A stretch of 64,000 nucleotides of DNA, taken from Litoditis marina. Lineage: Eukaryota; Nematoda; Chromadorea; Rhabditida; Rhabditidae. Position 1 is the stretch's first letter. Each line of letters begins with the position of its first letter. Where the stretch lies: positions 9,752,904-9,816,903 of the forward strand of contig OZ038439.1 of assembly GCA_964036275.1 (NCBI GenBank), written 5' to 3'. Position numbers and translations under genes: made by a program. This document shows positions 24,201 through 37,892 of this stretch, piece after piece. The notes beneath the pieces were generated by a model. That model worked only from the letters and a program-made list of their open reading frames with translations, ran no database searches and was not told the DNA's origin.

Positions 24201-27200
24201 GAAGGGTAAAGGAGGTAAAGGATGTAAGAAAAAACTTCGTGAGAAAAACTATTACTATTCTCAGCATGAATCGGATCTAAAGTTCAGTATCATACTGTAA
24301 AGGATGTAAAGGACTGTAGAGGGAAGGGTAAAAGAGGTAAAGGATGTAAAGAAAAAACTTCGTGAGAAAAACTATTACTATTCTCAGCATGAATCGGATC
24401 TAAAGTTCAGTATCATACTGTAAAGGATGTAAAGGACTGTAGAGGGAAGGGTAAAAGAGGTAAAGGATGTAAAGAAAAAACTTCGTGAGAAAAACTATTA
24501 CTATTCTCAGCATGAATCTGATCTAAAGTTCAGTATCATACTGTAAAGGATGTAAAGGACTGTAGAGGGAAGGGTAAAAGAGGTAAAGGATGTAAAGAAA
24601 AAACTTCGTGAGAAAAACTATTACTATTCTCAGCATGAATCGGATCTAAAGTTCAGTATCATACTGTAAAGGATGTAAAGGACTGTAGAGGGAAGGGTAA
24701 AGGAGGTAAAGGATGTAAAGAAAAAACTTCGTGAGAAAAACTATTACTATTCTCAGCATGAATCGGATCTAAAGTTCAGTATCATACTGTAAAGGATGTA
24801 AAGGACTGTAGAGGGAAGGGTAAAAGAGGTAAAGGATGTAAAGAAAAAACTTCGTGAGAAAAACTATTACTATTCTCAGCATGAATCGGATCTAAAGTTC
24901 AGTATCATACTGTAAAGGATGTAAAGGACTGTAGAGGGAAGGGTAAAAGAGGTAAAGGATGTAAAGAAAAAACTTCGTGAGAAAAACTATTACTATTCTC
25001 AGCATGAATCGGATCTAAAGTTCAGTATCATACTGTAAAGGATGTAAAGGACTGTAGAGGGAAGGGTAAAGAGGTAAAGGATGTAAAGAAAAACTTCGTG
25101 AGAAAAACTATTACTATTCTCAGCATGAATCGGATCTAAAGTTCAGTATCATACTGTAAAGGATGTAAAGGACTGTAGAGGGAAGGGTAAAAGAGGTAAA
25201 GGATGTAAAGAAAAAACTTCGTGAGAAAAACTATTACTATTCTCAGCATGAATCTGATCTAAAGTTCAGTATCATACTGTAAAGGATGTAAAGGACTGTA
25301 GAGGGAAGGGTAAAAGAGGTAAAGGATGTAAAGAAAAAACTTCGTGAGAAAAACTATTACTATTCTCAGCATGAATCGGATCTAAAGTTCAGTATCATAC
25401 TGTAAAGGATGTAAAGGACTGTAGAGGGAAGGGTAAAAGAGGTAAAGGATGTAAAGAAAAAACTTCGTGAGAAAAACTATTACTATTCTCAGCATGAATC
25501 GGATCTAAAGTTCAGTATCATACTGTAAAGGATGTAAAGGACTGTAGAGGGAAGGGTAAAAGAGGTAAAGGATGTAAAGAAAAAACTTCGTGAGAAAAAC
25601 TATTACTATTCTCAGCATGAATCTGATCTAAAGTTCAGTATCATACTGTAAAGGATGTAAAGGACTGTAGAGGGAAGGGTAAAAGAGGTAAAGGATGTAA
25701 AGAAAAAACTTCGTGAGAAAAACTATTACTATTCTCAGCATGAATCGGATCTAAAGTTCAGTATCATACTGTAAAGGATGTAAAGGACTGTAGAGGGAAG
25801 GGTAAAGGAGGTAAAGGATGTAAAGAAAAAACTTCGTGAGAAAAACTATTACTATTCTCAGCATGAATCGGATCTAAAGTTCAGTATCATACTGTAAAGG
25901 ATGTAAAGGACTGTAGAGGGAAGGGTAAAGAGGTAAAGGATGTAAAGAAAAAACTTCGTGAGAAAAACTATTACTATTCTCAGCATGAATCGGATCTAAA
26001 GTTCAGTATCATACTGTAAAGGATGTAAAGGACTGTAGAGGGAAGGGTAAAAGAGGTAAAGGATGTAAAGAAAAAACTTCGTGAGAAAAACTATTACTAT
26101 TCTCAGCATGAATCGGATCTAAAGTTCAGTATCATACTGTAAAGGATGTAAAGGACTGTAGAGGGAAGGGTAAAAGAGGTAAAGGATGTAAAGAAAAAAC
26201 TTCGTGAGAAAAACTATTACTATTCTCAGCATGAATCGGATCTAAAGTTCAGTATCATACTGTAAAGGATGTAAAGGACTGTAGAGGGAAGGGTAAAGGA
26301 GGTAAAGGATGTAAAGAAAAAACTTCGTGAGAAAAACTATTACTATTCTCAGCATGAATCGGATCTAAGTTCAGTATCATACTGTAAAGGATGTAAAGGA
26401 CTGTAGAGGGAAGGGTAAAAGAGGTAAAGGATGTAAAGAAAAAACTTCGTGAGAAAAACTATTACTATTCTCAGCATGAATCGGATCTAAAGTTCAGTAT
26501 CATACTGTAAAGGATGTAAAGGACTGTAGAGGGAAGGGTAAAAGAGGTAAAGGATGTAAAGAAAAAACTTCGTGAGAAAAACTATTACTATTCTCAGCAT
26601 GAATCGGATCTAAAGTTCAGTATCATACTGTAAAGGATGTAAAGGACTGTAGAGGGAAGGGTAAAGAGGTAAAGGATGTAAAGAAAAAACTTCGTGAGAA
26701 AAACTATTACTATTCTCAGCATGAATCTGATCTAAAGTTCAGTATCATACTGTAAAGGATGTAAAGGACTGTAGAGGGAAGGGTAAAAGAGGTAAAGGAT
26801 GTAAAGAAAAAACTTCGTGAGAAAAACTATTACTATTCTCAGCATGAATCGGATCTAAAGTTCAGTATCATACTGTAAAGGATGTAAAGGACTGTAGAGG
26901 GAAGGGTAAAGGAGGTAAAGGATGTAAAGAAAAAACTTCGTGAGAAAAACTATTACTATTCTCAGCATGAATCGGATCTAAAGTTCAGTATCATACTGTA
27001 AAGGATGTAAAGGACTGTAGAGGGAAGGGTAAAAGAGGTAAAGGATGTAAAGAAAAAACTTCGTGAGAAAAACTATTACTATTCTCAGCATGAATCTGAT
27101 CTAAAGTTCAGTATCATACTGTAAAGGATGTAAAGGACTGTAGAGGGAAGGGTAAAAGAGGTAAAGGATGTAAAGAAAAAACTTCGTGAGAAAAACTATT

Positions 27201-30200
27201 ACTATTCTCAGCATGAATCGGATCTAAAGTTCAGTATCATACTGTAAAGGATGTAAAGGACTGTAGAGGGAAGGGTAAAGGAGGTAAAGGATGTAAAGAA
27301 AAAACTTCGTGAGAAAAACTATTACTATTCTCAGCATGAATCGGATCTAAAGTTCAGTATCATACTGTAAAGGATGTAAAGGACTGTAGAGGGAAGGGTA
27401 AAAGAGGTAAAGGATGTAAAGAAAAAACTTCGTGAGAAAAACTATTACTATTCTCAGCATGAATCGGATCTAAAGTTCAGTATCATACTGTAAAGGATGT
27501 AAAGGACTGTAGAGGGAAGGGTAAAGGAGGTAAAGGATGTAAAGAAAAAACTTCGTGAGAAAAACTATTACTATTCTCAGCATGAATCGGATCTAAAGTT
27601 CAGTATCATACTGTAAAGGATGTAAAGGACTGTAGAGGGAAGGGTAAAAGAGGTAAAGGATGTAAAGAAAAAACTTCGTGAGAAAAACTATTACTATTCT
27701 CAGCATGAATCGGATCTAAAGTTCAGTATCATACTGTAAAGGATGTAAAGGACTGTAGAGGGAAGGGTAAAAGAGGTAAAGGATGTAAAGAAAAAACTTC
27801 GTGAGAAAAACTATTACTATTCTCAGCATGAATCGGATCTAAAGTTCAGTATCATACTGTAAAGGATGTAAAGGACTGTAGAGGGAAGGGTAAAGGAGGT
27901 AAAGGATGTAAAGAAAAAACTTCGTGAGAAAAACTATTACTATTCTCAGCATGAATCGGATCTAAAGTTCAGTATCATACTGTAAAGGATGTAAAGGACT
28001 GTAGAGGGAAGGGTAAAAGAGGTAAAGGATGTAAAGAAAAAACTTCGTGAGAAAAACTATTACTATTCTCAGCATGAATCGGATCTAAAGTTCAGTATCA
28101 TACTGTAAAGGATGTAAAGGACTGTAGAGGGAAGGGTAAAGGAGGTAAAGGATGTAAAGAAAAAACTTCGTGAGAAAAACTATTACTATTCTCAGCATGA
28201 ATCGGATCTAAAGTTCAGTATCATACTGTAAAGGATGTAAAGGACTGTAGAGGGAAGGGTAAAAGAGGTAAAGGATGTAAAGAAAAAACTTCGTGAGAAA
28301 AACTATTACTATTCTCAGCATGAATCGGATCTAAAGTTCAGTATCATACTGTAAAGGATGTAAAGGACTGTAGAGGGAAGGGTAAAGGAGGTAAAGGATG
28401 TAAAGAAAAAACTTCGTGAGAAAAACTATTACTATTCTCAGCATGAATCGGATCTAAAGTTCAGTATCATACTGTAAAGGATGTAAAGGACTGTAGAGGG
28501 AAGGGTAAAAGGAGGTAAAGGATGTAAAGAAAAAACTTCGTGAGAAAAACTATTACTATTCTCAGCATGAATCGGATCTAAAGTTCAGTATCATACTGTA
28601 AAGGATGTAAAGGACTGTAGAGGGAAGGGTAAAAGAGGTAAAGGATGTAAAGAAAAAACTTCGTGAGAAAAACTATTACTATTCTCAGCATGAATCGGAT
28701 CTAAAGTTCAGTATCATACTGTAAAGGATGTAAAGGACTGTAGAGGGAAGGGTAAAGGAGGTAAAGGATGTAAAGAAAAAACTTCGTGAGAAAAACTATT
28801 ACTATTCTCAGCATGAATCGGATCTAAAGTTCAGTATCATACTGTAAAGGATGTAAAGGACTGTAGAGGGAAGGGTAAAAGAGGTAAAGGATGTAAAGAA
28901 AAAACTTCGTGAGAAAAACTATTACTATTCTCAGCATGAATCGGATCTAAAGTTCAGTATCATACTGTAAAGGATGTAAAGGACTGTAGAGGGAAGGGTA
29001 AAGAGGTAAAGGATGTAAAGAAAAAACTTCGTGAGAAAAACTATTACTATTCTCAGCATGAATCGGATCTAAAGTTCAGTATCATACTGTAAAGGATGTA
29101 AAGGACTGTAGAGGGAAGGGTAAAGGAGGTAAAGGATGTAAAGAAAAAACTTCGTGAGAAAAACTATTACTATTCTCAGCATGAATCTGATCTAAAGTTC
29201 AGTATCATACTGTAAAGGATGTAAAGGACTGTAGAGGGAAGGGTAAAAGAGGTAAAGGATGTAAAGAAAAAACTTCGTGAGAAAAACTATTACTATTCTC
29301 AGCATGAATCGGATCTAAAGTTCAGTATCATACTGTAAAGGATGTAAAGGACTGTAGAGGGAAGGGTAAAGGAGGTAAAGGATGTAAAGAAAAAACTTCG
29401 TGAGAAAAACTATTACTATTCTCAGCATGAATCGGATCTAAAGTTCAGTATCATACTGTAAAGGATGTAAAGGACTGTAGAGGGAAGGGTAAAAGAGGTA
29501 AAGGATGTAAAGAAAAAACTTCGTGAGAAAAACTATTACTATTCTCAGCATGAATCGGATCTAAAGTTCAGTATCATACTGTAAAGGATGTAAAGGACTG
29601 TAGAGGGAAGGGTAAAGGAGGTAAAGGATGTAAAGAAAAAACTTCGTGAGAAAAACTATTACTATTCTCAGCATGAATCGGATCTAAAGTTCAGTATCAT
29701 ACTGTAAAGGATGTAAAGGACTGTAGAGGGAAGGGTAAAAGAGGTAAAGGATGTAAAGAAAAAACTTCGTGAGAAAAACTATTACTATTCTCAGCATGAA
29801 TCGGATCTAAAGTTCAGTATCATACTGTAAAGGATGTAAAGGACTGTAGAGGGAAGGGTAAAGGAGGTAAAGGATGTAAAGAAAAAACTTCGTGAGAAAA
29901 ACTATTACTATTCTCAGCATGAATCGGATCTAAAGTTCAGTATCATACTGTAAAGGATGTAAAGGACTGTAGAGGGAAGGGTAAAGGAGGTAAAGGATGT
30001 AAAGAAAAAACTTCGTGAGAAAAACTATTACTATTCTCAGCATGAATCGGATCTAAAGTTCAGTATCATACTGTAAAGGATGTAAAGGACTGTAGAGGGA
30101 AGGGTAAAAGAGGTAAAGGATGTAAAGAAAAAACTTCGTGAGAAAAACTATTACTATTCTCAGCATGAATCGGATCTAAAGTTCAGTATCATACTGTAAA

Positions 30201-33200
30201 GGATGTAAAGGACTGTAGAGGGAAGGGTAAAGGAGGTAAAGGATGTAAAGAAAAAACTTCGTGAGAAAAACTATTACTATTCTCAGCATGAATCGGATCT
30301 AAAGTTCAGTATCATACTGTAAAGGATGTAAAGGACTGTAGAGGGAAGGGTAAAAGAGGTAAAGGATGTAAAGAAAAAACTTCGTGAGAAAAACTATTAC
30401 TATTCTCAGCATGAATCGGATCTAAAGTTCAGTATCATACTGTAAAGGATGTAAAGGACTGTAGAGGGAAGGGTAAAGAGGTAAAGGATGTAAAGAAAAA
30501 ACTTCGTGAGAAAAACTATTACTATTCTCAGCATGAATCGGATCTAAAGTTCAGTATCATACTGTAAAGGATGTAAAGGACTGTAGAGGGAAGGGTAAAA
30601 GAGGTAAAGGATGTAAAGAAAAAACTTCGTGAGAAAAACTATTACTATTCTCAGCATGAATCTGATCTAAAGTTCAGTATCATACTGTAAAGGATGTAAA
30701 GGACTGTAGAGGGAAGGGTAAAAGAGGTAAAGGATGTAAAGAAAAAACTTCGTGAGAAAAACTATTACTATTCTCAGCATGAATCGGATCTAAAGTTCAG
30801 TATCATACTGTAAAGGATGTAAAGGACTGTAGAGGGAAGGGTAAAGGAGGTAAAGGATGTAAAGAAAAAAACTTCGTGAGAAAAACTATTACTATTCTCA
30901 GCATGAATCGGATCTAAAGTTCAGTATCATACTGTAAAGGATGTAAAGGACTGTAGAGGGAAGGGTAAAAGAGGTAAAGGATGTAAAGAAAAAACTTCGT
31001 GAGAAAAACTATTACTATTCTCAGCATGAATCGGATCTAAAGTTCAGTATCATACTGTAAAGGATGTAAAGGACTGTAGAGGGAAGGGTAAAGGAGGTAA
31101 AGGATGTAAAGAAAAAACTTCGTGAGAAAAACTATTACTATTCTCAGCATGAATCGGATCTAAAGTTCAGTATCATACTGTAAAGGATGTAAAGGACTGT
31201 AGAGGGAAGGGTAAAAGAGGTAAAGGATGTAAAGAAAAAACTTCGTGAGAAAAACTATTACTATTCTCAGCATGAATCGGATCTAAAGTTCAGTATCATA
31301 CTGTAAAGGATGTAAAGGACTGTAGAGGGAAGGGTAAAAGAGGTAAAGGATGTAAAGAAAAAACTTCGTGAGAAAAACTATTACTATTCTCAGCATGAAT
31401 CGGATCTAAAGTTCAGTATCATACTGTAAAGGATGTAAAGGACTGTAGAGGGAAGGGTAAAGAGGTAAAGGATGTAAAGAAAAAACTTCGTGAGAAAAAC
31501 TATTACTATTCTCAGCATGAATCTGATCTAAAGTTCAGTATCATACTGTAAAGGATGTAAAGGACTGTAGAGGGAAGGGTAAAAGAGGTAAAGGATGTAA
31601 AGAAAAAACTTCGTGAGAAAAACTATTACTATTCTCAGCATGAATCGGATCTAAAGTTCAGTATCATACTGTAAAGGATGTAAAGGACTGTAGAGGGAAG
31701 GGTAAAGGAGGTAAAGGATGTAAAGAAAAAACTTCGTGAGAAAAACTATTACTATTCTCAGCATGAATCGGATCTAAAGTTCAGTATCATACTGTAAAGG
31801 ATGTAAAGGACTGTAGAGGGAAGGGTAAAAGAGGTAAAGGATGTAAAGAAAAAACTTCGTGAGAAAAACTATTACTATTCTCAGCATGAATCTGATCTAA
31901 AGTTCAGTATCATACTGTAAAGGATGTAAAGGACTGTAGAGGGAAGGGTAAAGGAGGTAAAGGATGTAAAGAAAAAACTTCGTGAGAAAAACTATTACTA
32001 TTCTCAGCATGAATCGGATCTAAAGTTCAGTATCATACTGTAAAGGATGTAAAGGACTGTAGAGGGAAGGGTAAAGGAGGTAAAGGATGTAAAGAAAAAA
32101 CTTCGTGAGAAAAACTATTACTATTCTCAGCATGAATCGGATCTAAAGTTCAGTATCATACTGTAAAGGATGTAAAGGACTGTAGAGGGAAGGGTAAAAG
32201 AGGTAAAGGATGTAAAGAAAAAACTTCGTGAGAAAAACTATTACTATTCTCAGCATGAATCGGATCTAAAGTTCAGTATCATACTGTAAAGGATGTAAAG
32301 GACTGTAGAGGGAAGGGTAAAGGAGGTAAAGGATGTAAAGAAAAAACTTCGTGAGAAAAACTATTACTATTCTCAGCATGAATCGGATCTAAAGTTCAGT
32401 ATCATACTGTAAAGGATGTAAAGGACTGTAGAGGGAAGGGTAAAAGAGGTAAAGGATGTAAAGAAAAAACTTCGTGAGAAAAACTATTACTATTCTCAGC
32501 ATGAATCTGATCTAAAGTTCAGTATCATACTGTAAAGGATGTAAAGGACTGTAGAGGGAAGGGTAAAGGAGGTAAAGGATGTAAAGAAAAAACTTCGTGA
32601 GAAAAACTATTACTATTCTCAGCATGAATCGGATCTAAAGTTCAGTATCATACTGTAAAGGATGTAAAGGACTGTAGAGGGAAGGGTAAAAGAGGTAAAG
32701 GATGTAAAGAAAAAACTTCGTGAGAAAAACTATTACTATTCTCAGCATGAATCTGATCTAAAGTTCAGTATCATACTGTAAAGGATGTAAAGGACTGTAG
32801 AGGGAAGGGTAAAAGAGGTAAAGGATGTAAAGAAAAAACTTCGTGAGAAAAACTATTACTATTCTCAGCATGAATCGGATCTAAAGTTCAGTATCATACT
32901 GTAAAGGATGTAAAGGACTGTAGAGGGAAGGGTAAAGGAGGTAAAGGATGTAAAGAAAAAACTTCGTGAGAAAAACTATTACTATTCTCAGCATGAATCG
33001 GATCTAAAGTTCAGTATCATACTGTAAAGGATGTAAAGGACTGTAGAGGGAAGGGTAAAAGAGGTAAAGGATGTAAAGAAAAAACTTCGTGAGAAAAACT
33101 ATTACTATTCTCAGCATGAATCTGATCTAAAGTTCAGTATCATACTGTAAAGGATGTAAAGGACTGTAGAGGGAAGGGTAAAGGAGGTAAAGGATGTAAA

Positions 33201-35681
33201 GAAAAAACTTCGTGAGAAAAACTATTACTATTCTCAGCATGAATCGGATCTAAAGTTCAGTATCATACTGTAAAGGATGTAAAGGACTGTAGAGGGAAGG
33301 GTAAAGGAGGTAAAGGATGTAAAGAAAAAACTTCGTGAGAAAAACTATTACTATTCTCAGCATGAATCGGATCTAAAGTTCAGTATCATACTGTAAAGGA
33401 TGTAAAGGACTGTAGAGGGAAGGGTAAAAGAGGTAAAGGATGTAAAGAAAAAACTTCGTGAGAAAAACTATTACTATTCTCAGCATGAATCGGATCTAAA
33501 GTTCAGTATCATACTGTAAAGGATGTAAAGGACTGTAGAGGGAAGGGTAAAAGAGGTGAAGGATGTAAAGAAAAAACTTCGTGAGAAAAACTATTACTAT
33601 TCTCAGCATGAATCGGATCTAAAGTTCAGTATCATACTGTAAAGGATGTAAAGGACTGTAGAGGGAAGGGTAAAAGAGGTAAAGGATGTAAAGAAAAAAC
33701 TTCGTGAGAAAAACTATTACTATTCTCAGCATGAATCGGATCTAAAGTTCAGTATCATACTGTAAAGGATGTAAAGGACTGTAGAGGGAAGGGTAAAAGA
33801 GGTAAAGGATGTAAAGAAAAAACTTCGTGAGAAAAACTATTACTATTCTCAGCATGAATCGGATCTAAAGTTCAGTATCATACTGTAAAGGATGTAAAGG
33901 ACTGTAGAGGGAAGGGTAAAGGAGGTAAAGGATGTAAAGAAAAAACTTCGTGAGAAAAACTATTACTATTCTCAGCATGAATCTGATCTAAAGTTCAGTA
34001 TCATACTGTAAAGGATGTAAAGGACTGTAGAGGGAAGGGTAAAAGAGGTAAAGGATGTAAAGAAAAAACTTCGTGAGAAAAACTATTACTATTCTCAGCA
34101 TGAATCGGATCTAAAGTTCAGTATCATACTGTAAAGGATGTAAAGGACTGTAGAGGGAAGGGTAAAAGAGGTAAAGGATGTAAAGAAAAAACTTCGTGAG
34201 AAAAACTATTACTATTCTCAGCATGAATCGGATCTAAAGTTCAGTATCATACTGTAAAGGATGTAAAGGACTGTAGAGGGAAGGGTAAAAGAGGTGAAGG
34301 ATGTAAAGAAAAAACTTCGTGAGAAAAACTATTACTATTCTCAGCATGAATCGGATCTAAAGTTCAGTATCATACTGTAAAGGATGTAAAGGACTGTAGA
34401 GGGAAGGGTAAAAGAGGTAAAGGATGTAAAGAAAAAACTTCGTGAGAAAAACTATTACTATTCTCAGCATGAATCGGATCTAAAGTTCAGTATCATACTG
34501 TAAAGGATGTAAAGGACTGTAGAGGGAAGGGTAAAAGAGGTAAAGGATGTAAAGAAAAAACTTCGTGAGAAAAACTATTACTATTCTCAGCATGAATCGG
34601 ATCTAAAGTTCAGTATCATACTGTAAAGGATGTAAAGGACTGTAGAGGGAAGGGTAAAGGAGGTAAAGGATGTAAAGAAAAAACTTCGTGAGAAAAACTA
34701 TTACTATTCTCAGCATGAATCTGATCTAAAGTTCAGTATCATACTGTAAAGGATGTAAAGGACTGTAGAGGGAAGGGTAAAAGAGGTAAAGGATGTAAAG
34801 AAAAAACTTCGTGAGAAAAACTATTACTATTCTCAGCATGAATCGGATCTAAAGTTCAGTATCATACTGTAAAGGATGTAAAGGACTGTAGAGGGAAGGG
34901 TAAAAGAGGTAAAGGATGTAAAGAAAAAACTTCGTGAGAAAAACTATTACTATTCTCAGCATGAATCGGATCTAAAGTTCAGTATCATACTGTAAAGGAT
35001 GTAAAGTACTGTAGAGGGAAGGGTAAAGGAGGTAAAGGATGTAAAGAAAAAACTTCGTGAGAAAAACTATTACTATTCTCAGCATGAATCTGATCTAAAG
35101 TTCAGTATCATACTGTAAAGGATGTAAAGGACTGTAGAGGGAAGGGTGAAAGAGGTAAAGGATGTAAAGAAAAAACTTCGTGAGAAAAACTATTACTATT
35201 CTCAGCATGAATCGGATCTAAAGTTCAGTATCATACTGTAAAGGATGTAAAGGACTGTAGAGGGAAGGGTAAAAGAGGTAAAGGATGTAAAGAAAAAACT
35301 TCGTGAGAAAAACTATTACTATTCTCAGCATGAATCGGATCTAAAGTTCAGTATCATACTGTAAAGGATGTAAAGGACTGTAGAGGGAAGGGTAAAGGAG
35401 GTAAAGGATGTAAAGAAAAAACTTCGTGAGAAAAACTATTACTATTCTCAGCATGAATCTGATCTAAAGTTCAGTATCATACTGTAAAGGATGTAAAGGA
35501 CTGTAGAGGGAAGGGTAAAAGAGGTAAAGGATGTAAAGAAAAAACTTCGTGAGAAAAACTATTACTATTCTCAGCATGAATCGGATCTAAAGTTCAGTAT
35601 CATACTGTAAAGGATGTAAAGGACTGTAGAGGGAAGGGTAAAGGAGGTAAAGGATGTAAAGAAAAAACTTCGTGAGAAAAA
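21222..35681. repeat. ~123-bp satellite array, about 118 copies
   Basis: Head-to-tail units start TACTGTAAAGGATGTAAAGG and include TTCGTGAGAAAAACTATTAC and CAGCATGAATC(G/T)GATC. Period is 123 bp, with 122- and 124-bp forms set by the spacer GGGTAAAGAGG, GGGTAAAAGAGG, GGGTAAAGGAGG or GGGTAAAAGGAGG. A second variable site is TCGGAT/TCTGAT. In the right half, AAGAGG and AAGGAGG units often alternate, suggesting higher-order repeats. The sub-motif GTAAAGGATGTAAAG is itself repeated within a unit. The plus strand is purine-rich. All frames hit stops within a unit, so it is non-coding. The array breaks mid-unit at 35681. Confidence 0.98.
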
Positions 35682-36503
35682 CGAAACACAACACACCATG
35701 TTCAAAAGGTGGACGGATCATTGAGTTCAGAATTGAAAGATGTTTATATGACTTTTGGAAAGTGACGTGCTGTGTAGCGGCTTTGCGAATGTTTGGCTAT
35801 TTTTCACCATATTGGAGTTTTTCAAATAACTGCGAATTTCTGTTAGCGGTTGTTCAGTTCCACAAGAACACGTGAATGAAAAATCAGCAGAAAACTTAAG
35901 TCTACTCTAAGAAATAGTCATCCGGAAATCTGCTCGGCTCTTTTTCGAACTTCTCAAAGCTCAGTTTTTTGTGATTGATGAAAGTTGTTCTTTTACAAGA
36001 GTTTGGTTTTTTCTGATACACTGTTCAAAAACCGGCTAAAACTAGCAGTTCATGTACTAATTTTAACGGGCCAACACCATCAAAGTTACCCTTTTTTTAG
36101 AAATTCTGTGGGTCTTATTTGATTCCATTAGCAATATTGAAATCTGTAATACTTTCAATCGGTTTCGCCTTTCTTATTCAGATATTTAAGTTATGTAGTT
36201 TTTTCTTTGATGAATCATGAATTGGCACGCAAGTCCTAGGAATGAACCAAGTAGTTCTCGAAGATATTGTTCTCACACTTCTTAATTGACCTACTGATTG
36301 ATTAGCTAGTTTTAAACAAGCTAGATTGGTTCAAAACCATAGAACCGTTATATGGCGCACTTGCTACGATTTAACGAAAAATGTGAAAGAATTAGTTTGT
36401 CTCAAACTTCCGCTTGAAGTATTTCGCTAAATTATGTTTAAGCAGTAATTTGCTTCTGAAACTAACATTTCTTTTTTTCCTTCCACAACCACCCCAATTT
36501 CAG
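35682..36503. other. Right flank of the satellite, no gene recognised
   Basis: AT-rich sequence starting abruptly after a partial satellite unit. A 67-codon ORF at the border (35672-35875) begins inside the repeat and is not credible. No upstream exon of the 36504 relic was found here. Confidence 0.45.
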
Positions 36504-36575
36504 CAAGTTGGCATGGGTTTGACTGTTACAGATGGTATAACTGTCAATTGCTGCTCCATGAATTCATGTATGTAA
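36504..36575 (+). pseudogene. Relic exon of the Ly-6/ET-like domain family
   Basis: After an intact acceptor (AATTTCAG) the frame reads [20 protein letters not shown] then SCM and TAA. This is nearly identical to the domain-closing exons of the four-domain gene on the opposite strand (e.g. 50431-50317), but CC..DxCN is altered to CC..NxCM and a stop follows at once. No companion exons lie nearby. It looks like the remnant of another family member whose 5' part is missing, just right of the satellite block. Confidence 0.7.
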
Positions 36576-37193
36576 TATAGTCACGGTCATTCCCACTGGG
36601 ACTTGTAAGAGAGCCAATAAATATTCCAAGCAATTTTAAACCATTTGAAAGTTTTCCAATAAACTGCAAATAGCTGTCAATGGAAAAAGTCTTTAGAACG
36701 CTGATATCTAGTCTGAGAAATAGCTGTTCAAAAATCTTGGCACGGTGTCAATGGGTCTCAGTGGGAATGAAACAAACTCAACTCTGCGACAGTATTCTAC
36801 GGACGGGCACTACTTTTCTACTAGCATCATTCTTGTTCTGAGAAGAAGTCATGTGATAAACATTTCACTGTGTTGTAAACTTTTCATTCTACCAAATACT
36901 TGTTGACGTAGACATGAGCAATACCCCTCTGTTATATTCCGTAAAAGAGGTTAACGTAACTGAATTGTAGTTCGATCTTCATCTATGTACTTTTTCTATG
37001 CATCGGACTTCTTTTCCTGCCATCTTCCTTCGTATTTTCATGAAAATTCCTGATCTGATAAACATTTCACACAATATTTTGTTGAGCTACAGCTAGTACA
37101 GTGAATACTGGGTACGTGAAATTGACATACTGTTGTTTCGATAATCATGAAAGTCCCTTATTAGGGTCTATGGCTGTTGGTAACCGTTTCCAT
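36576..37193. other. Intergenic, no recognised gene
   Basis: AT-rich spacer with no supported ORF. A TCCCACTGGGA-like motif near 36590 partly recurs inverted near 36765, perhaps a small decayed inverted repeat. Confidence 0.35.
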
Positions 37194-37330
37194 TGGTTGT
37201 CTCTCTTAATTGGTGGTCACCATGGTGACCACCCGCCGCACTATGGTCACCAACCGCCGCACTCGTTCATTGTAGGATTACCAACCGCCACACTATGGTC
37301 ACCAACCGCCGCACTAGTTGATTGCGGAGC
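37194..37330. repeat. Short tandem/inverted repeats of GGTCACCAACCGCCGCAC
   Basis: Four related copies of (T/A)GGTCACCAACCGCC(G/A)CAC in direct orientation, preceded by a perfect 22-bp palindrome at 37212-37233 (half-site GGTGGTCACCA). Inverted matches (GTGGCGGTTGGTGACCA, TGCGGCGGTTGG) occur at about 38500-38575, so the two blocks may be ends of one element of ~1.4 kb. The 157-codon ORF across the block is a by-product of the repeat. Confidence 0.6.
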
Positions 37331-37892
37331 AGTTTACTGCCACACTTGTAGAACAAATGTAAAACATACAAAAATTTACACGACATGTCAACAAATATTT
37401 TCTATTTTGTTATCAAAGGAAAGGTTCGAAGAGCTACTTTCTTGGTTATTTACAGTTGGCAACAGCAATCTAGTTGAAATGAGTTTTAGAAATTTCAAAT
37501 CTAGGAAATCCTCTCAATTCTCAATAAATCTAGAATCTATAAGGAGCGAAGCACGTGGTAGAGTAGAATTATAAACACTTACATTATCTGGTCTTGTATA
37601 ATGTTGCAAATCTAGTTTTTGATAAATTTCAGGCGCAAAGGTAGAGTTATAGTTCATTTCACGTGATATGACTTTCAAAATCGAAAACAGTGAACGGATG
37701 TAATAATTTGGGTGGTTTCGTGATTGCTGAATTTCTTTTGGCTTTATGACACGAAATTTTTCAGAGGTATCGCATGTTTCCATGTCTACTTACATTCTAT
37801 ACACACAGAGCGGTTGTACGTTTTGCTTGGAGATGGAAAATTATAACAAGTGATGGTATTAAGTTAAGAAGTTTACACAAGAAAATTTTTAC

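Noticed and set aside
21222..35681. Possible repeat-protein gene or CRISPR-like array
   Set aside because: Every frame of the 123-bp unit contains stops, there are no unique spacers between repeats, and the genome is eukaryotic.
37101..37574. 157-codon plus-strand ORF with His/Pro-rich stretch
   Set aside because: It runs through the GGTCACCAACCGCC repeats and an AT-rich tail; no domain, no splice context, and composition explained by the repeats.
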